A stretch of DNA of 64,000 nt from Hymenobacter volaticus (lineage in GTDB: Bacteria > Bacteroidota > Bacteroidia > Cytophagales > Hymenobacteraceae). The DNA is taken from contig NZ_CP095061.1 in assembly GCF_022921055.1 (NCBI RefSeq), forward strand, positions 1,341,501 to 1,405,500, written 5' to 3'. The translations under genes were made by a program, and so were the position numbers. The notes beneath the pieces were generated by a model. That model was given only the letters and a program-made list of their open reading frames with translations. It was not told the origin of the DNA and searched no databases. Shown piece by piece: positions 37,438-47,887 of this stretch; the first letter of the stretch is position 1; every line of letters begins with the position of its first letter.

Positions 37438-37806
37438 ATGCAAGCGAAAAGTCGAGGTTTCCCGAATTGGGGGTATTTGCTATTAGGCGCTCTGGCTTTC
37501 GCAACGTTTTATTTCGTCAAGAACATGGGACAGCGGACGCTCATGAAAGCAGTGCTTGGGGAGCCAGCCGATCTGATTGGCACAGCGATGAGTTCAGCTA
37601 AAGTTTCTCCAAGAATAACTAGTAGAACAGGTAAGATAACCGCCCGAAACTTCAAGGTTGAGAAACTAGGCGCTAAAAAAGATTCTCTCGCCTTTCGATT
37701 CTTCTTGAAAGGTGAAAAGTCTGACGCAACTGTCAAGCTATGGATGGTCAAACGGCCGTCCGACAAATGGGAAATAGTAAAAAGCGACACCCTCTTTACC
37801 AAGTAA
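37438..37806 (+). CDS. Small membrane-anchored hypothetical, possibly Coa1-like
   Basis: The 122-residue product has one N-terminal membrane helix (YLLLGALAFATFYFVKN) and a basic exported region. VKLWMVKRPSDKWEIVKSDT near the end is like the last strands of the cytochrome oxidase assembly factor Coa1 family, whose order here (helix, ALG/VLGEPADLIGTA-like turn, beta-sheet) also fits. The likeness is weak. It sits between carA and carB and may be there by insertion. Confidence 0.6.
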   Translation: MQAKSRGFPNWGYLLLGALAFATFYFVKNMGQRTLMKAVLGEPADLIGTAMSSAKVSPRITSRTGKITARNFKVEKLGAKKDSLAFRFFLKGEKSDATVKLWMVKRPSDKWEIVKSDTLFTK

Positions 37807-37906
37807 AAAAAACTGCCCCGTTCACGCAAGCAATAGGCTGTAGCCGAATTAGCACGGCTGCTTTTTAACATGACCGCTCTGCTGGTCTGCTCCCTCAACT
37901 CTAAGA

Positions 37907-40900
37907 ATGGAAAAACCCAACAAAGTTCTTGTCCTCGGTTCCGGTGCGCTTAAGATAGGTGAAGCCGGAGAGTTTGATTATTCCGGCTCTCAGGCGCTCA
38001 AGGCGCTCAAGGAAGAAGGCATTCGTACCATCCTCATCAACCCCAACATTGCCACCGTACAAACGTCGGACAACATTGCCGACGATGTGTATTTCCTGCC
38101 CGTGACGCCCTTCTTTGTAGAGGAAGTCATCAAGAAAGAGCAGCCCGACGGCATTTTGGTGGCATTCGGTGGCCAAACGGCTTTGAACTGCGCCGTGGCT
38201 TTGTTCCGGGATGGCATATTCGAGAAGTATGGGGTGAAGGTGCTGGGCACGCCGGTGCAATCCATCATTGACACCGAAGACAGGGATATTTTCAAGGACA
38301 AGCTCGACCAAATTGGGGTTTTCACGGCCCGCAGCGTGGCCGTGACGACGATGGAAGACGCCCTGGCAGCCGGTGAGAAAATCGGCTTCCCCATTATCGT
38401 ACGGGCGGCGTTTGCGCTGGGCGGCCTAGGCAGCGGTTTTGCCAACAACATGGACGAGCTACGGGCCCTGGCTCAAAAATCCTTCACCACCTCCGACCAG
38501 ATTCTGGTGGAAGAATCGTTGAAGGGCTGGAAAGAAGTGGAGTATGAAGTGGTGCGTGACCAGTATGATAACTGCATCACGGTCTGCAACATGGAGAACT
38601 TCGACCCTATTGGTATTCACACCGGGGAAAGCATTGTGGTGGCGCCTTCGCAGACGTTGAGCAACCGCGAGTACCACAAACTGCGCAGCATCGGCATTAA
38701 AACCATTCGCCACTTAGGAATTGTGGGTGAATGCAACATTCAGTATGCCCTGGACCCGGTTTCCGAGGACTACCGCGTAATTGAAGTGAATGCGCGTCTT
38801 TCTCGCTCTTCGGCGCTGGCTTCCAAGGCAACCGGTTATCCGCTGGCGTTTGTGGCGGCCAAACTGAGCTTGGGCTATTCGCTGTCGGAGTTGAAAAACA
38901 GCGTGACGCAGACCACAACGGCGTTTTTCGAGCCGGCCCTTGATTACGTGGTGGTGAAGCTGCCGCGCTGGGACTTAGGCAAGTTCGAGGGCGTAAACCG
39001 GCAGATTGGTAGCGCCATGAAGAGCGTGGGCGAAGTGATGGCCATTGGCAAATCCTTCGAGGAAGCTATTCAGAAAGGCTTGCGCATGCTGGATACTGGC
39101 AAGCGCGGCTTCGTGGCCAACCGCCCCGAAACGGTAAACAAAACCACGATTGATAAACTGCTGAATGAGCCCAACGAGGAGCGCATTTTTGCTATCAACC
39201 ATGCATTCGAGGCGGGCTACACGCTCGACCAAGTGCATGAACTAACCCGCATCGACCACTGGTTTTTGCAGCGCCTATACACCATCTTCCAACTTGGCAA
39301 CCAGCTTGCTTCCTTGCGCAGCTCCGGCCTCAATGCTTTGGAAACGACGCTACTGCGGGACGCTAAAAAAGCCGGCTTCTCGGATCAACAAATTGCTGTG
39401 AAATTGATTGGTGAAGGCGACGTGAAAGCCGACGAGCTACTGGTGCGCGCCCGCCGCAAGGCGCTGGGCGTGTTGCCGGTTATCAAGCAAATTGATACGC
39501 TAGCAGCCGAGTTTCCGGCCAAAACCAACTACCTCTACAGCACCTACCACGGCACCGAAAACGACTTGGCGCCCGAAACCGACAAGTCGGTGATGGTGCT
39601 GGGGTCGGGTGTGTACCGTATTGGCAGCTCCGTGGAATTCGACTGGTGCGGCGTGAATGCGGTGCAAACGGCGGCCGAAGAAGGCTACAAGACCATCATT
39701 CTCAATTACAACCCGGAAACCGTTTCCACGGATTACGACGTCAGCGACCGGCTGTACTTCGAGGAGTTGAGCTTCGAGCGAGTGATGGATATTCTGGAAT
39801 TCGAGCAGCCGCAGGGCCTCATTCTCTCCACCGGCGGGCAGATTCCTAACAACCTCGCCACTCGTTTGCAGGAAGCTGAGGCACCTATTCTAGGTACTTC
39901 ACCGGCGCGCATCGACGAGGCTGAAAACCGCCACAAGTTCTCCAGCATCATGGACGAACTAGGCATTGCGCAGCCGCGCTGGAAAGAGTTGACCTCCATG
40001 GACGCCATGTTCGAGTTCGTGAAGGAAGTGGGCTACCCCGTGCTGATCCGACCATCGTATGTACTGTCGGGGGCGGCTATGAATGTGGTTTCCAATGCTT
40101 TCGAGATGGAATCATACCTCAAAGCGGCTACGGAAGTGAGTGCCGAGTATCCGGTGGTGGTATCGGAGTTCATGCAGGAAGCCAAGGAAATTGAGCTGGA
40201 CGCGGTGGCTGCCAAAGGCGAAATCGTGAGCTACGCCATTTCCGAGCACGTCGAATTTGCTGGCGTACACTCCGGCGACGCTACCATGTACTACCCGCCA
40301 CAGAAGGTGTACGTGCGCACTATTCGTAAGCTGAAAATCATTGCCGAGAAGATAGCTAAGCGCTACGAAATCAGTGGTCCGTTCAACATTCAATTCCTAG
40401 AGAAAGACGGCGAAATTCGGGTGATTGAGTGCAACATCCGAGCTTCCCGTAGTTTCCCGTTTGTGTCGAAAGTGTCGGGCAACAACCTGATTAAGAAGGC
40501 CACGAAAGTGCTGCTCGGCTTGAAGGTGGAGCGCGACGAAAGTGAGCGAGTGTACGATCTGCCTTTCGTCGGTGTAAAAGCCCCGCAGTTCTCGTTTACG
40601 CGTCTTCCCGGCGCCGACCCCGTACTGCGCGTTGACATGGTATCGACGGGGAAGTGGGCTGCTTGGGCGATACGGCCGAGGAGGCGTTGCTGAAGTCGAT
40701 GCTGAGCGTGGGCTACAAGATTCCGCAGAAAACGGTGCTGATTTCCGGCGGGCCTATCAAGTCGAAAGTAGCGATGCTGTCGGCCGTAGAACTGCTGGTG
40801 AAGCGAGGCTACATCATTTATGCCACGCAAGGCACGCACCGTTTCTTCGCTGAAAACAACGTGCCTAGCAGCCTACTGTTCTGGCCCGATGACCACATAG

Positions 40901-41136
40901 AGCCCAACGTGCTAACCTACTTGAAAGAAAAGAAAATCGACTTGGTCATCAACATTCCCAAAAACCTGTCGAAAGGCGAGCTTGACAACGACTACAAAAT
41001 CCGCCGTACGGCCATTGACTTCGGCATCCCGCTACTGACCAATGCCCGCTTGGCTAAGTCATTTATCCAGGCTTTCTGCACGCTGAAACTGGAGGATTTG
41101 AAAATCAAGAGTTGGAACGAGTACAAGGCAATGTAG
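37907..41136 (+). CDS. carB: Carbamoyl-phosphate synthase large subunit (frameshifted)
   Basis: With one base restored the product is 1076 residues, the normal CarB length. It has two ATP-grasp halves, each with its own front ([22 protein letters not shown] and [21 protein letters not shown]), and a C-terminal allosteric MGS-like domain ([17 protein letters not shown] ... [14 protein letters not shown]). It forms carbamoyl phosphate from ammonia, bicarbonate and two ATP. The frame breaks at the G run 40648-40651; one G more gives [20 protein letters not shown]. An inactive carB would cost arginine and pyrimidine synthesis, so a sequence error is more likely than decay. Confidence 0.94.
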
Positions 41137-41169
41137 CACGAAGTTCTCGTTTCAGGTACGTTTAACGTC

Positions 41170-41445
41170 ATGCTGCATACAGATTTGCCAGAGCGCTGGA
41201 AACTGAAGCTTCAGCAGTATCTGATTGCAAAAGGAAGCACTAGGCCTGATAGGCTTAGTGCTTCTGAATTTCCGTCAGATACCACTGTTCGTATTCGATT
41301 TGAAGATGATTCGTATGTCAACTTTGAATACGCCTTTACTATTGTAGCGCCTGAGTTTCGAGAAGTCGCCGTTTTCACTGAGCATTGTGGCTACCATGTG
41401 TTTCCGTGGCATCCGAGCCTCGAGTTAGAAATCAAGTGTAAGTAA
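41170..41445 (+). CDS. Small hypothetical protein inside the arg operon
   Basis: The 91-residue protein has no signal or membrane segment. Its sequence (TTVRIRFEDDSYVNFEYAFT ... EFREVAVFTEHCGYHVFPWH) suggests a compact beta-sheet fold. It is not recognised as a named family. It is 33 bases after carB and 4 before the next small gene, so the two look like a pair. The base composition is AT-richer than that of carB and argF'. Confidence 0.7.
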   Translation: MLHTDLPERWKLKLQQYLIAKGSTRPDRLSASEFPSDTTVRIRFEDDSYVNFEYAFTIVAPEFREVAVFTEHCGYHVFPWHPSLELEIKCK

Positions 41446-41449
41446 TGCA

Positions 41450-41860
41450 ATGAAAGCTTATTCAGATCCGCCGCCGAGAAGCTTCGCCGAATGGTGCCAT
41501 GACCTAGGAATTAGCAGTGAAGGCGGAAATTGGGTGTCTGATCAAGTGATGTTGTATGAAGAGTTTTGTTTACTGCCTGATACAAAACTTAGGAAAATAA
41601 AAGAGGGTCCACTTTATGGCTTTTGGCGTCAATATGGTGATGTGTTCGGTGAACCAAGGACAGTACAAGAGTGGCTTGATGATATTGGTCGGGTTATAGT
41701 AGAGCCAACCGACGATGACACAAAAGACTTAACTCTGTTTCTAGGACATGATGAGTTTTGGGAATGGATAGATGGAAAGATTGAATGGAACGAAGCTATT
41801 AACAAGACCGAGAGCAAAGGCTTGATTACTAGTTTGAAGGAGATTTTTACCAATAAATAA
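41450..41860 (+). CDS. Hypothetical acidic protein, possibly horizontally acquired
   Basis: The 136-residue protein is acidic and Trp-rich (FAEWCHDL, GFWRQYGDVF, EFWEWIDGKIEW). It has no signal or membrane segment. The DNA is clearly AT-richer than the neighbours, which suggests recent gain. It lies one base before the argF' start, so translation may be coupled. The family is unknown; small acidic soluble proteins of this style occur among toxin immunity proteins, but nothing here proves that. Confidence 0.68.
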   Translation: MKAYSDPPPRSFAEWCHDLGISSEGGNWVSDQVMLYEEFCLLPDTKLRKIKEGPLYGFWRQYGDVFGEPRTVQEWLDDIGRVIVEPTDDDTKDLTLFLGHDEFWEWIDGKIEWNEAINKTESKGLITSLKEIFTNK

Positions 41861-41861
41861 C

Positions 41862-42806
41862 ATGAAGAACTTTACCTCCTTCGCTGATGCAGGCGACTAC
41901 AGCGCCTTATTGAAGCAAGCTCTTGAAATAAAGGCAAACCCGTACGGCTACCAGCATATTGGCAAGAACAAGACTGTAGGGCTGATTTTCTTTAATCCTA
42001 GCTTGCGTACGCGCCTTAGCTCCATCAAGGCAGCCTACAACTTAGGAGCGCAAGCGTGGGTGCTCAATGCCGGCGCGGATTCCTGGACCTTGGAAATGGC
42101 GGACGGTGCCGTTATGAACGGTGGCACGCAAGAGCATATCAAGGAAGCTATTGCCGTGATGAGCCAATACTGCGACGTGCTAGGCGTACGCACTTTCCCT
42201 ACGCTCAAAGACCGGGAGGAAGACTACCAGGAAGTGGTGTTCAACAAGATTCTCAAGTACGCCTCCGTGCCCGTTATCAGCCTGGAAAGCGCCACGCTGC
42301 ACCCGTTGCAGTCGTTTGCCGACTTGATAACGGTGGCCGAGTTCAAGCAAAAGGAGCGCGTGAAAGTGGTGCTTACTTGGGCTCCGCACGTGCGCGCCTT
42401 GCCCCAATGCGTACCCAATTCCTTTGCCGACTGGTTTTCCGAAATCGAGTGGGTGGATTTGGTTATCACGCATCCCGAAGGCTACGAACTAGACCCAAAG
42501 TTCACGAAAGGCGCGCGCATCGAATACGACCAGAAAAAAGCATTGGAAGGCGCCGATTTTGTGCAGGCTAAAAATTGGAGCAGCTACCAGCAGTACGGCC
42601 AAGTGCTCCAAAACGACCCATCCTGGATGCTGACGCCTGAGCAGATGGTGGGCACCAACGATGCCAAATTCCTGCATTGTTTGCCCGTGCGCCGCAACGT
42701 GGAAGTGTCGGATGCCATTCTAGATTCGCCTAATTCGTTAGTGATTCAGGAGGCCGGAAACCGGGTATTCTCGATGCAAACGGTATTGCATGAGTTACTG
42801 AAGTGA
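41862..42806 (+). CDS. argF': N-acylornithine carbamoyltransferase (AOTCase/SOTCase type)
   Basis: The 314-residue product has the transcarbamylase site FFNPSLRTRLSSIKAA, not the usual STRT of OTCase. The ATLHPLQSFADLIT, ITHPEGYEL and HCLPVRRN blocks are those of the acyl-ornithine branch. It transfers carbamoyl phosphate to N-acetyl- or N-succinyl-ornithine to give the acylcitrulline, which ArgE deacylates later. At residue 90, reported to select the acyl group (Glu in acetyl, Pro in succinyl enzymes), this protein has Gln in GGTQEHIKEA. It is last in the rightward arm, one base after the small acidic gene. Confidence 0.93.
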   Translation: MKNFTSFADAGDYSALLKQALEIKANPYGYQHIGKNKTVGLIFFNPSLRTRLSSIKAAYNLGAQAWVLNAGADSWTLEMADGAVMNGGTQEHIKEAIAVMSQYCDVLGVRTFPTLKDREEDYQEVVFNKILKYASVPVISLESATLHPLQSFADLITVAEFKQKERVKVVLTWAPHVRALPQCVPNSFADWFSEIEWVDLVITHPEGYELDPKFTKGARIEYDQKKALEGADFVQAKNWSSYQQYGQVLQNDPSWMLTPEQMVGTNDAKFLHCLPVRRNVEVSDAILDSPNSLVIQEAGNRVFSMQTVLHELLK

Positions 42807-42928
42807 TGTGTAAAATTCGGGCAATTAATAGGGTTTATACAACTCTTGGAAAGTTCGTTCGTTTAAGGTCACTCAACAAAGTCAGACTCAACAGTCGGAT
42901 TTTGCATAGTTCACCATAACCCCTTTTC

Positions 42929-43246
42929 ATGAAAAAGCTACTTGTTCTCGCCGCTGTGTTCGTAACCGGTATTTCTGCCGCCAACGCGCAAACTTCGACT
43001 ACCACGACTACGACGGTCCCGCAACAGAGCACGACTACCCAGACGCAGCCAGCTACTCAGCCTGCGACTACCACCACCACGACTGCAGATCCTGCAACCA
43101 CTACGGCTCCTGCAACAACTACCACCGTTGAAACGCAGTCTAGCACCAGCGCAACTCCGGCTACCCCAACCGTGCCAACCGACGCTGACGTAAAGTCGAA
43201 AGACAAAAAGAAGAAGTCTAAAGTTAAGACTGATCCTAGCAAGTAA
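42929..43246 (+). CDS. Secreted Thr-rich low-complexity protein
   Basis: The 105-residue product has a signal peptide (KKLLVLAAVFVTGISAANAQ) and then Thr/Pro/Ala/Ser runs such as TTTTTADPATTT up to about residue 85. The C-terminus is a Lys cluster (KSKDKKKKSKVK). No enzyme fold is visible. It might be a flexible envelope protein; the role is unknown. It is a monocistron ending at a strong hairpin. Confidence 0.75.
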   Translation: MKKLLVLAAVFVTGISAANAQTSTTTTTTVPQQSTTTQTQPATQPATTTTTTADPATTTAPATTTTVETQSSTSATPATPTVPTDADVKSKDKKKKSKVKTDPSK

Positions 43247-43274
43247 TTGCTTGGGTGCTTTGCACCTAACTGAA

Positions 43275-43315
43275 GAAAGCCTGGTTGCCATTGCGGCGAC
43301 CAGGCTTTCTTTTTT
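43275..43315. terminator. Terminator between convergent genes
   Basis: GAAAGCCTGGT (43275-43285) pairs with ACCAGGCTTTC (43299-43309), with further GCC/GGC pairing in the loop, then a T-rich run. It serves the Thr-rich gene and possibly the leftward transporter gene. Confidence 0.8.
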
Positions 43316-43384
43316 GCTCATGAAGTACTGCTTTAATCTTCGTCCGGTGCGGCACCGAGAACGGCACTAAACTGTACTACCGTT

Positions 43385-44320
43385 TTAATCTTTCACCGCC
43401 TCTAGTGGTACGGGCGCGGGTTTCGGTTGCTTGGCTTTTCGACTCACCAGAAACACCCCACCGAAAATCAGCAGGGCTTGCAACGCTTTAGCTGACGTGA
43501 GCGTGTCTTTGCCCAAACTCACGGCAATAAGTACGGCCAAAGCAGGCTGCAAGTAGATGTAGGCGCCCAGCAGAGCAGGAGAGGCGTATTTCAGAGCCCA
43601 GTTATTGAGCAGATACGCCAGAATAGTAAGGCACACCACCATATAGATAATGGCAGCCCAGATGCTAAGCGGAAAATGAGCGTAGTCGGGCGTCTGGACT
43701 TGCTGCCAGCCGGCAGGAACCGCCAGCACAGCGCCTACTAAAAAGATGCGGGCCAACACCGTGAACGGGTGATACTTGCGCATCAACGGCATTACAATAA
43801 CTAGGTACACGCCAAAAGCAGTGGCGTTGAGCAAGATGAACAAATTGCCCAGCGTGCCATCTTGGCCGGCCACGGCTACCGGACCACTGCGACCCAAAAT
43901 GATGAGCGCAGCGCCTGCTCCCGCCAGCACAATGCCCAGCAACCGAGGTAGCGTTAGCTTTTCGCCGAGCAGCACCACGGAGGCCAGCACCGTCACGATG
44001 GGCGCTACCGTTTGAATCAGCGAAGCATTGATGGGAGAGGTGAGGTTGAGGCCAGAGAAGAAAAGCAACTGGTTTAGCCCAATACCAAGCACGCCACACG
44101 CCACCGCCCGCAGATTATCGGCGCGGCCAATTATTCGGTCGTGGGGCGCAACCATACGGCTGACAACAGTGAAAAACAGCGTTGCCCCCACTATTCGCAA
44201 CAGCACCAGCCCGAACGGCCCCATGTAGTGCGGCATCACATCTTTGGAGATGCTATAGTTGGCCGCGTAAATCAGGGCCACCAGAAACAGGGCCGCGTGC
44301 ACCTTGACGGAGTTTTTCAT
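43385..44320 (-). CDS. DMT-superfamily EamA transporter
   Basis: The product is 311 residues from the ATG at 44320. It has ten hydrophobic segments in two EamA repeats: ALIYAANYSISK, GLNLTSPINASLIQTVAPIVT in the first, and LKYASPALLGAYIYLQPALAVL in the second. These carry exported or imported metabolites across the inner membrane; the substrate is unknown. A longer in-frame start at 44488 would add a non-hydrophobic 56-residue leader and overlap the rarA upstream region, so it was not used. Confidence 0.87.
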   Translation of the reverse strand: MKNSVKVHAALFLVALIYAANYSISKDVMPHYMGPFGLVLLRIVGATLFFTVVSRMVAPHDRIIGRADNLRAVACGVLGIGLNQLLFFSGLNLTSPINASLIQTVAPIVTVLASVVLLGEKLTLPRLLGIVLAGAGAALIILGRSGPVAVAGQDGTLGNLFILLNATAFGVYLVIVMPLMRKYHPFTVLARIFLVGAVLAVPAGWQQVQTPDYAHFPLSIWAAIIYMVVCLTILAYLLNNWALKYASPALLGAYIYLQPALAVLIAVSLGKDTLTSAKALQALLIFGGVFLVSRKAKQPKPAPVPLEAVKD

Positions 44321-44506
44321 TGCGGGCAAAGTTACGGCAGATGAGACGCGAAGGCACAACAAATCTGTTCCGCACTCGTGGTGCCCGTACGTAGCCTTGC
44401 AAGGCGGTTTTAAGCAGCGAGTTGACACGGTTGGGCACTTCAGGATTAGATTTCCATAGCCTCCGCGCGCCATCTGCCGTACTTTCACAACCTGAATGTA
44501 TATCCT

Positions 44507-45843
44507 ATGTCCACCGGCTCTCTCTTCGACTCCGAACCTACCCCTGCTTCCAACCTGCGCCCCAAAGCCGCCGATACGGCCCCGCTAGCCGAGCGCCGTC
44601 GGCCCCGCACGCTCGATGAGTACGCCGGGCAGCAACACCTTATTGGTCCGGAAGGAGTATTGCGCCGCTACCTGAACGCTGGCCGCCTGCCGAGTTTGAT
44701 TCTGTGGGACCACCGGGCGTTGGCAAAACTACGTTGGCGCACTTACTGGCCGAAGAGCTACACAAGCCGTTTGTGGCGTTGAGTGCCATCAATGCGGGCG
44801 TGAAAGACGTGCGGGACGTAATCGACCGGGCTAAAAAGCAGCGCGGTACCATCTTGTTTATCGATGAGATTCACCGCTTCAGCAAGAGCCAGCAAGATGC
44901 GCTGCTCGGGGCCGTAGAGCAGGGCATCGTCACGTTGATTGGTGCGACCACCGAAAACCCTTCGTTTGAGGTAATTCCGGCCGTGCTGAGCCGGGCGCAG
45001 GTGTATGTGCTCGAACCGCTCAACAAAGAAGTGCTGACCGACCTCGTCGATAAGGCCCTCGCCGAAGACGAGCAACTCAAGCAGAAAAACGTGCGCATAG
45101 CTGAATACGGCGCCCTGCTTACCATCTCCGGCGGCGACGCCCGTAAGCTGCTCAACCTGCTCGAAATAGTGGTGGAGTCCAGCCGGCCCGATCCTATAAC
45201 CGGCGAAATCAGCATCACCGACGAGGTAGTGCAGCAACTCGCGCAGCAGCACCTAGCGCGCTACGACAAAGGCGGCGAAATGCATTACGATGTTATTTCG
45301 GCCTTTATTAAGAGCATCCGCGGCTCCGACCCTAATGCCGCGCTGTATTACCTGGCCGTGATGCTAGAAGGGGGCGAGGACCCGAAGTTTATAGCTCGGC
45401 GCTTACTCATTCTGGCTTCCGAAGACGTGGGTATGGCCAACCCCAACGCCCTGATGCTAGCCAACAGCTGTTTCCAGGCCGTCACGGTAATTGGCATGCC
45501 CGAAGGGGACATTATCTTGGGGCAAACGGTGGTCTACCTAGCCACTTCGCCCAAGAGCAATGCCAGCTACAAAGCTATTCGGGAGGCGCGGGCGCTGGTG
45601 CGGCAGCAGGGCGTGCAGCCAGTTCCGATTCCGCTACGCAATGCGCCTACCAAGCTCATGAAAGACCTCGGCTACGGCGGCCAGTACCAATATTCGCACG
45701 ACTATCCCGGCAACTTCGCCTTTCAGGAGTTCATGCCCGAGCAACTTAGCGGCACCACTTTCTACCATCCCGGCCACAACTCCGCCGAAACGAAAATTCA
45801 GGACCGCCTGCGCCAGTTGTGGGGCGAGAAGTACGGGTATTAG
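44507..45843 (+). CDS. rarA: Replication-associated recombination ATPase RarA/MgsA (frameshifted)
   Basis: The restored product is 445 residues. It begins with the typical APLAERRRPRTLDEYAGQQHL and has Walker A GPPGVGKTT, Walker B ILFIDEIHRF and sensor ATTENPSF. The C-terminus holds LKEIR-like and ECLPEQL-type parts (RVEFMPEQLSG, YHPGHNSAET) of the tetramerisation region. RarA acts at stalled forks. The frame breaks at the G run 44706-44708: one G more gives LILWGPPGVGKTTLA, restoring the P-loop exactly. Confidence 0.92.
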
Positions 45844-46117
45844 CAGCTAGAAAGCGGCTTGTAAATCGGCCTGACAAGAACGCGTAGGCATTTCTGCAGC
45901 TTTATTGTAATGAATGAACACACTTCGCGATAGAGGCTTCAACCAACGGGCGTCATAGCAAGCCGGGTATCATGAAATTTCGTGTTGTGCTTCAATAGTT
46001 CAGGCGGCCCGAATGAATAACTTGCTCGCCAATGTTGTTCTAGTAAAGGCAAATGCAACCTGCTACGTCTATCGTTGCGTCATTCGCTTCCAATCAGTTT
46101 AATCTGTTCTTTTTTTC

Positions 46118-47875
46118 ATGCGACAATTCTTTAAGTACGTGCTGGCGACCATCACCGGCATTTTCATATTAGGCCTGCTTGGGTTGGTGTTGCTGGTGGG
46201 CTTCGTGGCCGCGCTGGCCTCCTCCGACAAGGAAGTGACCGTAGCCAACGACTCGGTGTTGGAGCTGAAGCTCGACCGGCCCATTGCCGAGCGCGAAAGC
46301 CGGGATTCCTTCGCTTCCGCGTTTAGCAACCAAGCCGACAACATTGGGTTAGATCAGTTGAAAGCCACTATCCGCCGAGCCAAGGACGATGGCGACATCA
46401 AAGGCATCTTCCTGAACGTGGAGTTGGTGCAGGTTGGCATGGCGTCTTTAGAAGAAGTACGCAACGCGCTGATCGACTTCAAGAAGTCGGGCAAATTCAT
46501 TGTGGCATATGCCGATGCGGCGTCCGAGAAAAGCTACTACCTCACTTCCGTAGCCAACCGTATCTACCTCAATCCGCAGGGTACGCTAGAGTTCAACGGC
46601 CTGAGCTCGGAGACGATGTACTACAAAAACCTGTTCGACAAGGCCGGTATCCAGCCGCAGATTTTTCGGGTAGGCTCGTTTAAAAGTGCTGTGGAGCCGT
46701 TTTTCCGGGAGAATATGTCGGATTCGGCCCGCCTGCAAACTTCCTCATTCCTAAATTCCATCAACGATTTCACGCTTGGCAATGTAGCCGCGGCGCGTAA
46801 GATTGCGCCCGCTCGCCTCAAAGTCATTTCCGATTCCATGCTGGTGCACAACGCCGACGATGCCAAGCGTCTCGGCCTCGTTACGCACCTCGGCTACTAC
46901 GACCAAGCCCTCGATTACATGAAAGGCAAACTCGGCGTGGAAAAAGACGAGAAGCTCAGCCTTGTGAACCTCGGCGACTACAGCAAGGTCGAGGACGATG
47001 AAGAAAACAGCAGCAGCAACCGCATTGCTGTGGTATATGCCGATGGCGACATCGTGACAGGTAAAGGCGGCAACGACAACATCGGCAGCACCCGCTTCGC
47101 GGAAGCTATCCGCAAGGCCCGCCTCGACGATAAAGTGAAAGCTGTGGTGCTGCGCGTGAATTCGCCCGGTGGCTCTTCGCTGGCCTCCGACATTATTTAC
47201 CGTGAGGTGATGCTGACCAAAAAGGTGAAGCCCATTGTGTGCTCGATGTCGGATGTGGCGGCTAGTGGTGGCTACTTCATTGCCATGGGCTGCGACACCA
47301 TTGTGGCGCACCCGAACACCATTACGGGAAGCATCGGCGTGTTTGGCGTGTTGCCCAACGTCGAGCCGTTGCTGCGCGACAAACTAGGCATCACCACAGA
47401 CCGAGTAACAACCGGTAAGTTCTCGGACTTTCCGACGGTGACGCGGGCCCTTACGCCATTCGAGAAAACGCAGTTCCAAAACGAAATCAACCGCATCTAC
47501 GCCGACTTCACCACCAAAGCTGCCCAAGGCCGTCACATGCCGGTGGAGCGTTTACGGGGCTATGCTTCCGGCCGGGTGTGGTCGGGCTCTGAGGCCAAAG
47601 CTCGGGGCTTGGTTGACGTGTTAGGCTCCTACGATGATGCTCTACGCATTGCGGCCCGCCGTGCCAAGCTAAAGGAAGGCGACTACCGCATCCAGAAGCT
47701 ACCGCGCCAAAAAACCTTCGCCGAATCCATCTTCAGTGGTTTCAGCGAAGAAGCCAAGCTGCGCTTAGTGAAGGAAGAAATGGGGCCGATGTACCCCGTG
47801 TATCAGCAGTACAAGAAGCTTTCGGAAATGAAAGGCGCCCAAATGCGCATGCCGTTCGAGGTGAACATTCAATAA
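46118..47875 (+). CDS. sppA: Signal peptide peptidase SppA, 67-kDa type
   Basis: The 585-residue product has one N-terminal membrane helix (GIFILGLLGLVLLVGFVAAL) and two tandem ClpP-like domains. The general-base Lys is K189 in RVGSFKSAVEPF, matching Lys209 of the E. coli enzyme, and the nucleophile is S383 in VAASGGYF. It digests cleaved signal peptides in the membrane from the periplasmic side. It is a monocistron. All key residues are present. Confidence 0.94.
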   Translation: MRQFFKYVLATITGIFILGLLGLVLLVGFVAALASSDKEVTVANDSVLELKLDRPIAERESRDSFASAFSNQADNIGLDQLKATIRRAKDDGDIKGIFLNVELVQVGMASLEEVRNALIDFKKSGKFIVAYADAASEKSYYLTSVANRIYLNPQGTLEFNGLSSETMYYKNLFDKAGIQPQIFRVGSFKSAVEPFFRENMSDSARLQTSSFLNSINDFTLGNVAAARKIAPARLKVISDSMLVHNADDAKRLGLVTHLGYYDQALDYMKGKLGVEKDEKLSLVNLGDYSKVEDDEENSSSNRIAVVYADGDIVTGKGGNDNIGSTRFAEAIRKARLDDKVKAVVLRVNSPGGSSLASDIIYREVMLTKKVKPIVCSMSDVAASGGYFIAMGCDTIVAHPNTITGSIGVFGVLPNVEPLLRDKLGITTDRVTTGKFSDFPTVTRALTPFEKTQFQNEINRIYADFTTKAAQGRHMPVERLRGYASGRVWSGSEAKARGLVDVLGSYDDALRIAARRAKLKEGDYRIQKLPRQKTFAESIFSGFSEEAKLRLVKEEMGPMYPVYQQYKKLSEMKGAQMRMPFEVNIQ

Positions 47876-47887
47876 TATCAACAGCCC

